Assembly (NCBI GenBank): GCA_028275645.1
Contig: JAPWUH010000003.1
Coordinates: forward strand, 1-28,174
Reading direction: 5' to 3'
Length of the DNA stretch: 28,174 nucleotides
Source: Caldivirga sp.
GTDB taxonomy: Archaea; Thermoproteota; Thermoprotei; Thermoproteales; Thermocladiaceae
Shown: positions 7,249 to 14,285 of the stretch, one piece after another
Layout of the letters: each line of letters starts with the position of its first letter
Numbering within the stretch: position 1 is the stretch's first letter
Program-made: the position numbers and the translations under genes
Notes under the pieces: generated by a model
Told to the model about the DNA's origin: nothing
The model's database searches: none
The model's input: only the letters and a program-made list of their open reading frames with translations

Positions 7249-7263
7249 GGGGTTTTTAACCCC
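7249..7263. promoter_or_regulatory. Palindromic TATA region, candidate operator
   Basis: GGGGTT-TTT-AACCCC, 6-bp arms around the TATA-like core, about 30 nt upstream of the regulator gene start at 7287. Nearly the same sequence on the other strand occurs at 20858-20871. Its position over the TATA box suggests autoregulation of the HTH protein. Confidence 0.5.
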
Positions 7264-7286
7264 CTCTTAGGGTTTAGTAAATTGAA

Positions 7287-8000
7287 GTGGTGGGTGTGCA
7301 TAAAGCCGCGGCTGACGACGGGGATAATGAGTTGATAAGCACGTTGTTACTGTTACCTACTAGGGCGTTTGAATCGCTGGTTTCCTACCCAGTTAGGTTA
7401 AGCATCATGAATTCGCTCATAAACGGCCCATTAACGGTCACTGACATAGCATCCAGGTTAAAGTTAGCTAAGGGTGTTGTACATAGGCACCTGAAGATCC
7501 TTGAGAAGATGGGTTGGGTAACCGTGGCCAGTGATGAGATAATGAGGATACTTGACTTATCGAGGGAGGCCAATAGGGTCTACTACATGCTGTCATCATT
7601 AATATACTTCGGTTACGATGTAAACTTTGACGGCTGCGAAATCCAACTTAAGGTTAATGGCAAGTACGTTGCCTTCGCCGACTCCAGGAAGGGTGTGTTA
7701 ATTGTTAAGACCCCAACGGCAACCTATGGGTGTGTTAAGTCCTGTGGGAATGGCGTTGAGTGCATTAACTGGGCCCTTAAGGTTTCTAAGAAGTTCAGGA
7801 TACAGGTTAACGTACCCAACGTTAATATTAGGGTTGATGATGCGTTGACTCAGTTGTTCCATGGGATACTGGTTAAAAGTTTTTCATCACCCAAGGCTAA
7901 GCTGCCGTTGATTAGGATAGTTGACCTGAAGATTGACAATGTGTATAGGCAGTGGCTGGGGAACCCAATAAGGGTTAATAGTAATGGTAGGCAGCATTAA
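7287..8000 (+). CDS. ArsR-like winged-helix transcriptional regulator
   Basis: The protein has 237 residues. Residues about 25-90 form a winged HTH: YPVRLSIMNSLINGPLTVTDIASRLKLAKGVVHRHLKILEKMGWV matches the ArsR/HTH_5 pattern of helix, turn, recognition helix and wing. The C-terminal part (about 110-230) is beta-rich and contains a Cys cluster (YGCVKSCGNGVEC) that might bind a metal or sense redox; the effector is unknown. The start is GTG at 7287, with further GTGs at 7290 and 7296; the TATA box within the palindrome at 7249-7263 favours 7287. It ends only 3 nt from the convergent aMBF1 gene. The palindrome over its own promoter suggests autoregulation. Confidence 0.8.
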   Translation: MVGVHKAAADDGDNELISTLLLLPTRAFESLVSYPVRLSIMNSLINGPLTVTDIASRLKLAKGVVHRHLKILEKMGWVTVASDEIMRILDLSREANRVYYMLSSLIYFGYDVNFDGCEIQLKVNGKYVAFADSRKGVLIVKTPTATYGCVKSCGNGVECINWALKVSKKFRIQVNVPNVNIRVDDALTQLFHGILVKSFSSPKAKLPLIRIVDLKIDNVYRQWLGNPIRVNSNGRQH

Positions 8001-8003
8001 CAC

Positions 8004-8555
8004 TTACTTAGCCTCCCTACCCTTGCCCCTCCTCACCTCAACAACGTCACCAAGCGTTAACTCCCCACCCACTGATTCACCAAACTCAGTCTCTGTTTCC
8101 TCACTCTCAACCAGTAGCCTAACACCAAGCACCTTCTCAATCCTCCTGGCTAGGTTAAGGTCCGGGATTAACTTACCATCCTCAATGTTTCTGAGTGTAC
8201 TCTCCTTTATACCTAACATGCTCGCCAGGACATCCCTACTCATGCCAAGCCTACTTCTCGCATCCCTAATAACCTCACCGTAGTTTTCAATAACCTCAAA
8301 CCTCTCCGCCTGTGAAACATTAACCTCATTACGTCTCTTAACGGGTTTAATAGGCGTCACCGCCCTTTGCCTAGGCTTAACCGTGGTTTGCCCACCCTGA
8401 ACTTGCTGAATAAACCCGGATAGAACCTTAACACCCTTAACGTTAGCGTAACGCTGCGCACAGCGTTGGCATAGGTTTAGGACTGCGCCATCTATCTCCA
8501 CGACTATTGGTTCACCGTTGATTTCCCTCCCACATATATCGCAGGTTAACGCCAT
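8004..8555 (-). CDS. Archaeal multiprotein bridging factor 1 (aMBF1)
   Basis: aMBF1 is a conserved archaeal protein with an N-terminal zinc ribbon and a C-terminal Cro/C1-type HTH; it associates with the small ribosomal subunit and has been linked to translation. The zinc ribbon is CDICG ... LCQRCAQ (residues 5-35). A basic linker (KPRQRAVTPIKPVKRRN) follows. The HTH spans about 90-150: YGEVIRDARSRLGMSRDVLASMLGIKE, then TLRNIEDGKLIPD. The 183-residue length is slightly longer than usual, with an acidic then basic tail. The ATG at 8555 lies 27 nt after a minus-strand TATA (GGTTTAATA, 8587-8579), so the transcript is leaderless. It is convergent with the regulator at 7287. Confidence 0.92.
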   Translation of the reverse strand: MALTCDICGREINGEPIVVEIDGAVLNLCQRCAQRYANVKGVKVLSGFIQQVQGGQTTVKPRQRAVTPIKPVKRRNEVNVSQAERFEVIENYGEVIRDARSRLGMSRDVLASMLGIKESTLRNIEDGKLIPDLNLARRIEKVLGVRLLVESEETETEFGESVGGELTLGDVVEVRRGKGREAK

Positions 8556-8672
8556 GATTACTTAGGCGCATTACAGTGTATTAAACCTTTTGTTTTACGG
8601 GAGTATCGGCTGCATGAGTATCATAGCCTTTGTGCTAAAACTTAAATAAATGATAACACTAGCAATGCCTAT

Positions 8673-9911
8673 ATGGCTCAGGCCCAGGGTTTAGGCCAAG
8701 TGCTTAAGTATGTTGATGGACTTAGGGACTTCATCATTGAACTATACAGGGGCTTCATACCCATTAAGGCCCTCGCTCCCGAGAACGGTGGTGATGGGGA
8801 GTGGGATAGGGCTAATTACCTGTTGAATGTGGTGAGGAGGTACTTCAATAGTGTTAGGGTTATCGAGGCCTCTGACCCAAGGGCTAGGAATGGGTCGAGG
8901 CCGAACATAGTGGCCCTAATCAACGGTAGTGATGATTCAAGGACCCTCTGGGTCATAGCCCACATGGACACCGTACCAGAGGGTGATAGATCACTGTGGA
9001 GTGTTGAGCCGTATCAGGCTACGGTTAAGGGGGATTTAATCTACGGTAGGGGTGTTGAGGATAATGGGCATGGTATAGTCGCCGGTGTGGCTGTTGGTAA
9101 GGTTCTACACGACTTAGCGGTTAAGCCACCCATCAACTACGGCCTAATACTGGCAAGTGATGAAGAGGTTGGCAGTAGGTATGGGATTAGGTACATCCTT
9201 GAGAAGGAGAAGGGCTTGATAAAGCCAAGCGACCTGGTTATCGTGCCCGACGCTGGGAATAGGGATGGGTCCATGATTGAAATAGCCGAGAAGGGTATAC
9301 TTTGGTTGAGGATCACCGTAATTGGTAGGCAGGGCCATGCAAGCATGCCATCATCAGCCCTAAACGCCCATAGACTCGGCATGATGCTGGCACTTAAGAT
9401 TGATGAAACCCTGCATAGCGTGTTTAACGCCGAGGACCCCATGTTCACACCCCCATCATCAACCTTCGAACCCACCAGGGTTGATAAGAACATAGACAAC
9501 ATAAACACCATCCCAGGGAGGCACACGGTCTACTTCGACTGCAGGGTACTGCCAAGGTATAGTCTCGATGACGTGTTAGCCACTGTGAACAAGGTTGCCG
9601 AGGAGTTCTGCAGTAAACACTCCTGCGGCTTCAGTATAGAGGTGGTGAACAGGGATGACCCATCACCACCAACAGACCCCAATAGTGAGGTCGTTCAGCG
9701 GTTAAGCAGGGCTATTAAAATGGTTAAGGGTATTGAAGCCAGGTACATGGGTATTGGTGGTGGAACATACGCGAAGTACATTAGGGCCATGGGCATACCA
9801 GCGGCCGTATGGATGACTGCAAGTGACACAGCTCACATGCCAGATGAGCACGTTAACATTAATGACGTGTTAAGTGACGTCAAGGTAATACTAGCGTCGA
9901 TACTAATGTAG
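8673..9911 (+). CDS. M20 family metallopeptidase (ArgE/DapE-like)
   Basis: M20 enzymes are di-zinc amidohydrolases that cleave acylated amino acids or small peptides. The 412-residue protein shows the metal-binding motifs in order: VIAHMDTVPEGD, YGRGVEDNGHG (bridging Asp), ASDEEVGS (catalytic Glu and metal Glu), VPDAG, and near the C-terminus DTAHMPDEH (metal His). The dimerisation-domain histidine is seen in RQGHASMPS. The substrate cannot be told: DapE, ArgE/LysK and carboxypeptidases share these motifs, and the family often carries broad peptidase activity in archaea. The ATG at 8673 follows TATA TTAAATAA (8642-8649) by 28 nt. It is followed by a creatininase-family amidohydrolase with its own promoter. 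Confidence 0.9.
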   Translation: MAQAQGLGQVLKYVDGLRDFIIELYRGFIPIKALAPENGGDGEWDRANYLLNVVRRYFNSVRVIEASDPRARNGSRPNIVALINGSDDSRTLWVIAHMDTVPEGDRSLWSVEPYQATVKGDLIYGRGVEDNGHGIVAGVAVGKVLHDLAVKPPINYGLILASDEEVGSRYGIRYILEKEKGLIKPSDLVIVPDAGNRDGSMIEIAEKGILWLRITVIGRQGHASMPSSALNAHRLGMMLALKIDETLHSVFNAEDPMFTPPSSTFEPTRVDKNIDNINTIPGRHTVYFDCRVLPRYSLDDVLATVNKVAEEFCSKHSCGFSIEVVNRDDPSPPTDPNSEVVQRLSRAIKMVKGIEARYMGIGGGTYAKYIRAMGIPAAVWMTASDTAHMPDEHVNINDVLSDVKVILASILM

Positions 9912-9942
9912 CATCCTAGACGCCTCCATGCATCCCGGGGGA

Positions 9943-9959
9943 ATGCTTTAATTAAGCAT
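9943..9959. promoter_or_regulatory. Palindromic TATA region of the creatininase-family gene
   Basis: ATGCTT-TAATT-AAGCAT, two 6-bp arms enclosing the TATA core, centred about 24 nt upstream of the ATG at 9975. A repressor bound here would block TBP. Confidence 0.45.
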
Positions 9960-9974
9960 CACCCAACCTCACGC

Positions 9975-10712
9975 ATGAATTGGTGGGAGTTGACCTGGCC
10001 TGAGTTTGAAAAGGTTGATAAGACGGTTGCCTTACTGCCCACCGGCATAGTGGAGGCCCACGGCCCCCACCTACCCCTTGGCACCGATGCATTAATGGCA
10101 ACCTACATAGCCGAGGAAGTGGCCAGGAGGACTAACGTCCTGCTGCTACCCACGGTTTGGTATGGGAACACTTACATCCTAGACAAGTTCCCAGGCACAA
10201 TCTCAATCAGTAATGAAACCCTCTACAGGCTTTACCTGGACATATTCAGGGAGGTTGCTAGGAATGGCATCAGGTACCTGGTGGTTGTAAATGGACACGG
10301 TGGTAATGTTGACGCATTAAGCATGGCCGCTAAGGATGCGGCCAGGGAAACTAAATTAACGGTAATCCTAGTTAACTGGTGGATTGACCTAGCCAAGGAG
10401 ACTAGGAGGAGGGTCCTCGAGACCCCTGAGGGTCATGCGGCTGAGGATGAGACTAGCGAGGTTTGGGTAGCCTACCCCCACCTGGTTAAGGCTATCCCAA
10501 GGGATGGCTCCGCTGATGAGTGGGTTGAGGTTAGGTTTAGGGTTTACGGTAGGGATGTGTACGCCATGGAGTACACGAAGGCGGTCCAAGGGTACCCATC
10601 TAAGGCAAGCCAGGAGAAGGGTAGGGCAATACTTGAAGCCGCCATTAATGAACTCACCCAGCTCATAGAAGACTTAAAGAAAGGTAAATTACCGGTTATA
10701 AAAGTTAGATAA
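9975..10712 (+). CDS. Creatininase-family amidohydrolase (ArfB-like)
   Basis: The family uses a di-metal site to open cyclic amides or formamides; in archaea a member (ArfB) deformylates a pyrimidine intermediate of riboflavin and F420 synthesis. The 245-residue protein has the metal-ligand motifs GIVEAHGPHLPLGTDAL (Glu, His, Asp), VVNGHGGN, and EGHAAEDETS with the conserved His and Glu. Length is normal for the family. ArfB is a plausible function because a RibD-type reductase for the same pathway lies at 20220, but creatininase-like enzymes have several roles and the sequence alone does not decide. The ATG at 9975 is 24 nt after a palindromic TATA element, so the transcript is leaderless. 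Confidence 0.88.
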   Translation: MNWWELTWPEFEKVDKTVALLPTGIVEAHGPHLPLGTDALMATYIAEEVARRTNVLLLPTVWYGNTYILDKFPGTISISNETLYRLYLDIFREVARNGIRYLVVVNGHGGNVDALSMAAKDAARETKLTVILVNWWIDLAKETRRRVLETPEGHAAEDETSEVWVAYPHLVKAIPRDGSADEWVEVRFRVYGRDVYAMEYTKAVQGYPSKASQEKGRAILEAAINELTQLIEDLKKGKLPVIKVR

Positions 10713-10813
10713 GGCAACGTATTAACATAGGCCACACGTGGAGTTAAGTTAATTGAGGCTTAATAATTCACTGTAACTAATTGCACCAAGGCATCTTAAG
10801 ACCGCTTTTAAGT

Positions 10814-11002
10814 TTAAGGTGGCACCGCCTTCATAGGCTTCTCGATGACTGCAACCTCGATTCTTTGGGGGGCCTTGGATATTGGGCTTAGGCACCTTGG
10901 GCACCTACCACCCCAGTGTTTGGCCACGTCTTCCGTGCTCTTGAGCCTATCACCACTGTAAAGTACGAAGCCGCACCAGCGGCACACGTACTCGATTGCC
11001 AT
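10814..11002 (-). CDS. Small zinc-ribbon protein, 62 aa
   Basis: Two Cys pairs, YVCRWCG at the N-terminus and GRCPRCLSP about 25 residues later, form a rubredoxin-like or zinc-ribbon knuckle pair. A hydrophilic tail follows. Such mini-proteins are common in Crenarchaeota and usually have no known role. A minus-strand TATA (CTTTTAAGT, 11034-11026) lies 27 nt upstream of the ATG at 11002, and GGTGA precedes the start. It is convergent with the creatininase-family gene. Confidence 0.75.
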   Translation of the reverse strand: MAIEYVCRWCGFVLYSGDRLKSTEDVAKHWGGRCPRCLSPISKAPQRIEVAVIEKPMKAVPP

Positions 11003-11102
11003 ATTTCACCGGCATTTTTAACCAACTTAAAAGCATTACTGTTAAATTAATAATATCCTTATGAATATAGTGCAATGATTCAATTACTAGGAATAGAATA
11101 AA

Positions 11103-11711
11103 TTATTTGCAGTTTAGAAAGAGAACAGGCCTTACATTAATGAATAACACCCTCCAATCACCCCACCAATCATCCTTGAACACAGCCGATACGGAGCCTG
11201 TATCCACGCTAACCCTATAAATGTTACCTAAGTCGGACTTAACAATACCCATTATTAAGGATGCTATGGGTTGGTAGTGGGAAACTATGACTGCGTCCTC
11301 CTTGATGCTGTTTAAAGCCCTCATCATCCTCATCAGCACTGACTCGGCCGATTCACCACCAGGTGGTGGGTGCTTAAGTGGGTTCCTTGAGTAGTCCAGG
11401 AAGGGTTGCCCAATGTCCCTAATCCTCTTAAGCTCCCACTCCCCCATGTCAACCTCCTTAACATCATCGTTAATAATGACCTTGGCGTTGAGTTCCTCAG
11501 CCAAAATACTGGCAGTTTCCCTAGCCCTAAGCAGCGGTGACGATATTACGTATTTAACGCCCCCAGCTATGCTTCTAATGAACCTAGCGGCGCACAGTGC
11601 CTCTAAGCGCCCCCTCTTGGTTAATGGACCAATGTTAACATCCCTGCTTTGCAGTATCCCCTCCCTGGTTAGGGTTGATTCACCATGCCTAACCAAGTAA
11701 ACCACAACCAT
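11103..11711 (-). CDS. Histidine phosphatase (phosphoglycerate mutase superfamily)
   Basis: The protein uses a phospho-histidine intermediate to move or remove phosphate. VYLVRHGEST carries the nucleophilic His; SSPLLRARETA has the second Arg; VDMGEWE contains the acid/base Glu region; and VSHYQPIASL has the second catalytic His. Substrates in this superfamily include phosphoglycerate, sugar phosphates and alpha-ribazole phosphate, so only the family can be assigned. A GTG at 11723 is possible, but I prefer the ATG at 11711 (about 202 aa) because the TATA box (CTTAATAAAG, 11740-11731) is 24 nt from it and only 12 nt from the GTG. It is divergent from the tRNA half at 11789. Confidence 0.88.
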   Translation of the reverse strand: MVVVYLVRHGESTLTREGILQSRDVNIGPLTKRGRLEALCAARFIRSIAGGVKYVISSPLLRARETASILAEELNAKVIINDDVKEVDMGEWELKRIRDIGQPFLDYSRNPLKHPPPGGESAESVLMRMMRALNSIKEDAVIVSHYQPIASLIMGIVKSDLGNIYRVSVDTGSVSAVFKDDWWGDWRVLFINVRPVLFLNCK

Positions 11712-11757
11712 CAAATGAGCCACATTAAGCCTTTATTAAGCGTAACGATGCGAAAGG

Positions 11758-11765
11758 TTATTTAA
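11758..11765 (+). promoter_or_regulatory. TATA box of the tRNA-Glu 5' half
   Basis: TTATTTAA centred 27 nt before the first base of the acceptor strand at 11789. It predicts transcription starting exactly at the mature 5' end. Confidence 0.6.
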
Positions 11766-11788
11766 TCCAACCCTATAGTGGGTATTTA

Positions 11789-11853
11789 GCCCCGGTAGTA
11801 TAGCCCGGTCAAGTATACGGCGCCGACCACCATCCCTAGGGATCCCGGAGCTT
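11789..11853 (+). tRNA. Split tRNA-Glu gene, 5' half with trailing intervening segment
   Basis: Bases 11789-11795 (GCCCCGG) are the 5' acceptor strand of an archaeal tRNA-Glu. TA at 8-9, a D-stem GTAT/ATAC (11798-11801 and 11815-11818) and a D-loop AGCCCGGTCAAGT follow, all in canonical spacing. After position 26 the sequence runs GGCGCC and then departs from a tRNA: there is no anticodon loop for Glu, no T-loop (GTTCRAAT) and no full CCGGGGC strand. Instead there is a GC-rich stretch (GACCACCATCCCTAGGGATCCCGG) and a pyrimidine run CTTCTTCCC that could end transcription. This is the layout of a trans-spliced 5' tRNA half. The exact joining site cannot be set without the partner, which is not in this window. 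Confidence 0.75.
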
Positions 11854-11943
11854 CTTCCCAGTAATGCCTATTGCACCCTTACGCCTGTTCATTAGTGCGG
11901 TTAAGCATTTAAGTTCCCTATCATTAAACTGGGAGGTCACGGG

Positions 11944-13083
11944 ATGCCGACTAACCTACCCGCTGAGGCTAGGGCTAAGTGGCTTAAGGTGCTTGAGGCT
12001 AAGACCCCTGAGGAGAAGTTGATAGCCCTTGAGGAGTTCCTAAGCTCCGTACCTAAGCATAAGGGTACTGAGAACCTTGTTCACTGGGCCAGGAGGAGGA
12101 TGGCGCAACTTAGGAGGGAGATTGAGCTTAAGAGGGAGAAGGAGAGGAGTAGGGGTGGTGGGGGTTTTAGGCTTTACGTGGAGAAGAGCGGTGACGTTCA
12201 ATTGGCAGTAGTGGGCCCACCCATGTCAGGTAAGAGTGCACTACTCAGGTGCCTAACGGACGCTAAAGTTGAACCAGACTTCATACCCTACTCCACGGTT
12301 GAACCAGTACCGGGGATGTTCATCGAGAATAACGTGTACTTTCAACTGGTTAAGGCGCCATCAATCAGCATAGGCAGGGAGAGCGAAATGAACGACATCG
12401 CCATATCCATAGTTAGGAACGCCGATGGCGTACTACTGGTTTTAGACTGCCTCAGTGGTGACGTTAAGTGGCAGTTTAACGCTATAAGTAAGATGATGCT
12501 TGACGATGGCGTGTACCTAGTTAAACCTAGGGGTATTGTTAAGGTTGAGCCTAAGACTGGCATAGGGGTTCAGGTTATCGGTAAGCTCATAGGGGCTACT
12601 CACAGCGATGTCGTTAAACTGCTGACTGGGTATAGGATATATGGGGCGGTTATTTACATAGACGGCGAGGCAACGCTGGATGACATTGAGGATGCTTTAA
12701 TAAGGTCGCCAGTGTATAAGCCAACGATAGTAATACTCAATAACCATGACGCATGCCATGAGGACCTAACTAGCCTAAACGTGCCCATAATACCGGCTAA
12801 GCTAAGTGAATGCGTTATCAACAGGGCCATGCTTGCCGAGACCATACTAAGACACCTTGACTTAATAAGAGTCTACACCAAGGAACCCTGGTCAAGTAAA
12901 CCAACGGATAAGCCATTCATAATGAAGAGGGGGTCTACCGTGGGTGACCTAGCCCAAAGGATACACAGCGACTTATTTAGAAATTTTAAATACGCTAAGG
13001 TTTGGTCAAGCTCCGGGTTCTTCAGGAGGGTTGGGTTAAACTACGTGCTTAACGATGGGGATGTGGTTGAGATCCACGCATGA
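11944..13083 (+). CDS. DRG/OBG-type GTPase with TGS domain
   Basis: The protein has 379 residues: a helical, charged N-terminus (about 1-75), a P-loop GTPase core, and a C-terminal TGS domain (about 310-379; RGSTVGDLAQRIHSDLFRNFKYAKVW ... LNDGDVVEIHA). G1 is GPPMSGKS. The usual G3 DTPG is replaced by VKAPS, and G4 NKxD appears as NNHD, so nucleotide hydrolysis may be slow or changed. VLLVLDC is the strand before the core G4 region. DRG-type GTPases bind ribosomes or tRNA-related factors in archaea and eukaryotes. The ATG at 11944 has a good Shine-Dalgarno (GGGAGGT, 11931-11937) at normal spacing, unusual among the mostly leaderless genes here. Confidence 0.85.
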   Translation: MPTNLPAEARAKWLKVLEAKTPEEKLIALEEFLSSVPKHKGTENLVHWARRRMAQLRREIELKREKERSRGGGGFRLYVEKSGDVQLAVVGPPMSGKSALLRCLTDAKVEPDFIPYSTVEPVPGMFIENNVYFQLVKAPSISIGRESEMNDIAISIVRNADGVLLVLDCLSGDVKWQFNAISKMMLDDGVYLVKPRGIVKVEPKTGIGVQVIGKLIGATHSDVVKLLTGYRIYGAVIYIDGEATLDDIEDALIRSPVYKPTIVILNNHDACHEDLTSLNVPIIPAKLSECVINRAMLAETILRHLDLIRVYTKEPWSSKPTDKPFIMKRGSTVGDLAQRIHSDLFRNFKYAKVWSSSGFFRRVGLNYVLNDGDVVEIHA

Positions 13084-13196
13084 TTAACCGTAATACTAAG
13101 TGTTGATATTTTAACCAGCCACCACAGCATCTCATTCATAGAACTTTAAATAAAGCATATTCTATAGTAGCTTTATTTTAGCTATTTTAGGGAGGG

Positions 13197-13964
13197 TTAG
13201 GTAGGTTTAAGCTTATCTTTAAGCCACTTAACTATGGTGTTGATTACGTTAACCCTGACCTCATAGTCATCAAAGGTGTGGCCGCCCTTATCCAGCAGTA
13301 TCAATGTCTTATCACTATACTTGACCCTGCTGTGAAATTCCACGGACTGCTGATAGGGTACTGCCTTATCATCCACGGAGTGGATTATTAATATTGGCAC
13401 GTTGACTAGCTCAGCCACACCCATGGCGTTTGAATTAGCCAGCTTAATGACGTTATTTAGTTTTAATCTATATGGGCCGAAGTAAACGTAATCACCCCTA
13501 AGCCCCTGCTCCACAACCCTACTTAACCCCGAGAAGTCTATTGCCGGTGAAAGCAGCACTAGGGCCCTGGGCACCGTGCTCATCCTCTCATACGTCCTCA
13601 ACGTTATATACCCACCCATGCTTAAGCCTAGGAACGCTACCCTACTCGGGTCAATAAACTCAAGGCCCAACGCATATTTAACCATGAATGCAGCGTCCTC
13701 GACGGCATTGTCAATGCTAAAGTCCTCGAAAGGGCCTGAACTATCCCCATGATTCCTATAGTCGAACCTAACCGTGGCTAGGCCGCTCTCACAAAGCTCC
13801 CTAGCAATGTCAACATAGAGTCTCCCAGACTCAATATGCGTTCCCGTGAAGCCGTGAAACATAATAACCACCGGATATTTGCCGGGTTCATTCGGCTTAT
13901 CAATAATGTTGAAAATCCACCCATCACCCAGGTTAACTATTGAGGGGGCCTCAATACACTTCAT
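13197..13964 (-). CDS. Alpha/beta hydrolase (serine esterase/peptidase-like)
   Basis: The fold and catalytic triad are clear: oxyanion motif FHGFTGTH, nucleophile elbow GLSMGG, acid in HSVDDKAVP, and histidine in KGGHTFDD. RFDYRNHGDSSG is the typical strand before the cap. The 255-residue size matches small cytosolic esterases and acyl-peptide-hydrolase-like serine hydrolases; no signal peptide is present. Substrate is unknown. A GTG at 13973 is possible, but ATG at 13964 is 25 nt downstream of a minus-strand TATA (GCTTAAAAGA, 13994-13985), so I choose it. It is divergent from the FBP aldolase/phosphatase gene across an AT-rich region. Confidence 0.88.
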   Translation of the reverse strand: MKCIEAPSIVNLGDGWIFNIIDKPNEPGKYPVVIMFHGFTGTHIESGRLYVDIARELCESGLATVRFDYRNHGDSSGPFEDFSIDNAVEDAAFMVKYALGLEFIDPSRVAFLGLSMGGYITLRTYERMSTVPRALVLLSPAIDFSGLSRVVEQGLRGDYVYFGPYRLKLNNVIKLANSNAMGVAELVNVPILIIHSVDDKAVPYQQSVEFHSRVKYSDKTLILLDKGGHTFDDYEVRVNVINTIVKWLKDKLKPT

Positions 13965-13973
13965 GGATACCAC

Positions 13974-14256
13974 CTAGCCCAGGTTCTTTTAAGCATTAAC
14001 CTTTAAAAATAAACTTAGTAGTTTAAATCGAATAGAATACTTTAGATATACAGTTTATATCTAAATATATGTTATATGGTATTGAGCCTAATAATTCCTA
14101 GCTAAATATCAAAGATTTGACTCTATTTTTGTTTACATGTAGCTATGTTTCTCAATATATTTATCATTATCATTGTTTAATTAATTAAGTAAATTTATGT
14201 AGTTCTATAATTTTTTACATACTTTGTAACTATATATTGTGTATTACTGCGTAAAA
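13974..14256. other. AT-rich intergenic region, about 280 bp
   Basis: No convincing coding frame is present. The region is strikingly AT-rich compared with the rest. It contains an inverted repeat TTAGATATA/TATATCTAA (about 14042-14064), AATTAATTAAG and several TATA-like tracts. It separates the divergent hydrolase and FBP aldolase/phosphatase genes and so probably holds their regulatory elements. Confidence 0.5.
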
Positions 14257-14263
14257 TTTATAA
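14257..14263 (+). promoter_or_regulatory. TATA box of the FBP aldolase/phosphatase gene
   Basis: TTTATAA centred 26 nt before the ATG at 14286. It is followed at once by the 16-bp palindrome. Confidence 0.6.
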
Positions 14264-14265
14264 GG

Positions 14266-14281
14266 ATGAGTTGCAACTCAT
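14266..14281. promoter_or_regulatory. Perfect 16-bp palindrome, candidate operator
   Basis: ATGAGTTGCAACTCAT is identical on both strands. It lies between the TATA box and the start codon of the FBP aldolase/phosphatase gene, where a bound dimeric repressor would block RNA polymerase recruitment. Confidence 0.65.
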
Positions 14282-14285
14282 TTTT

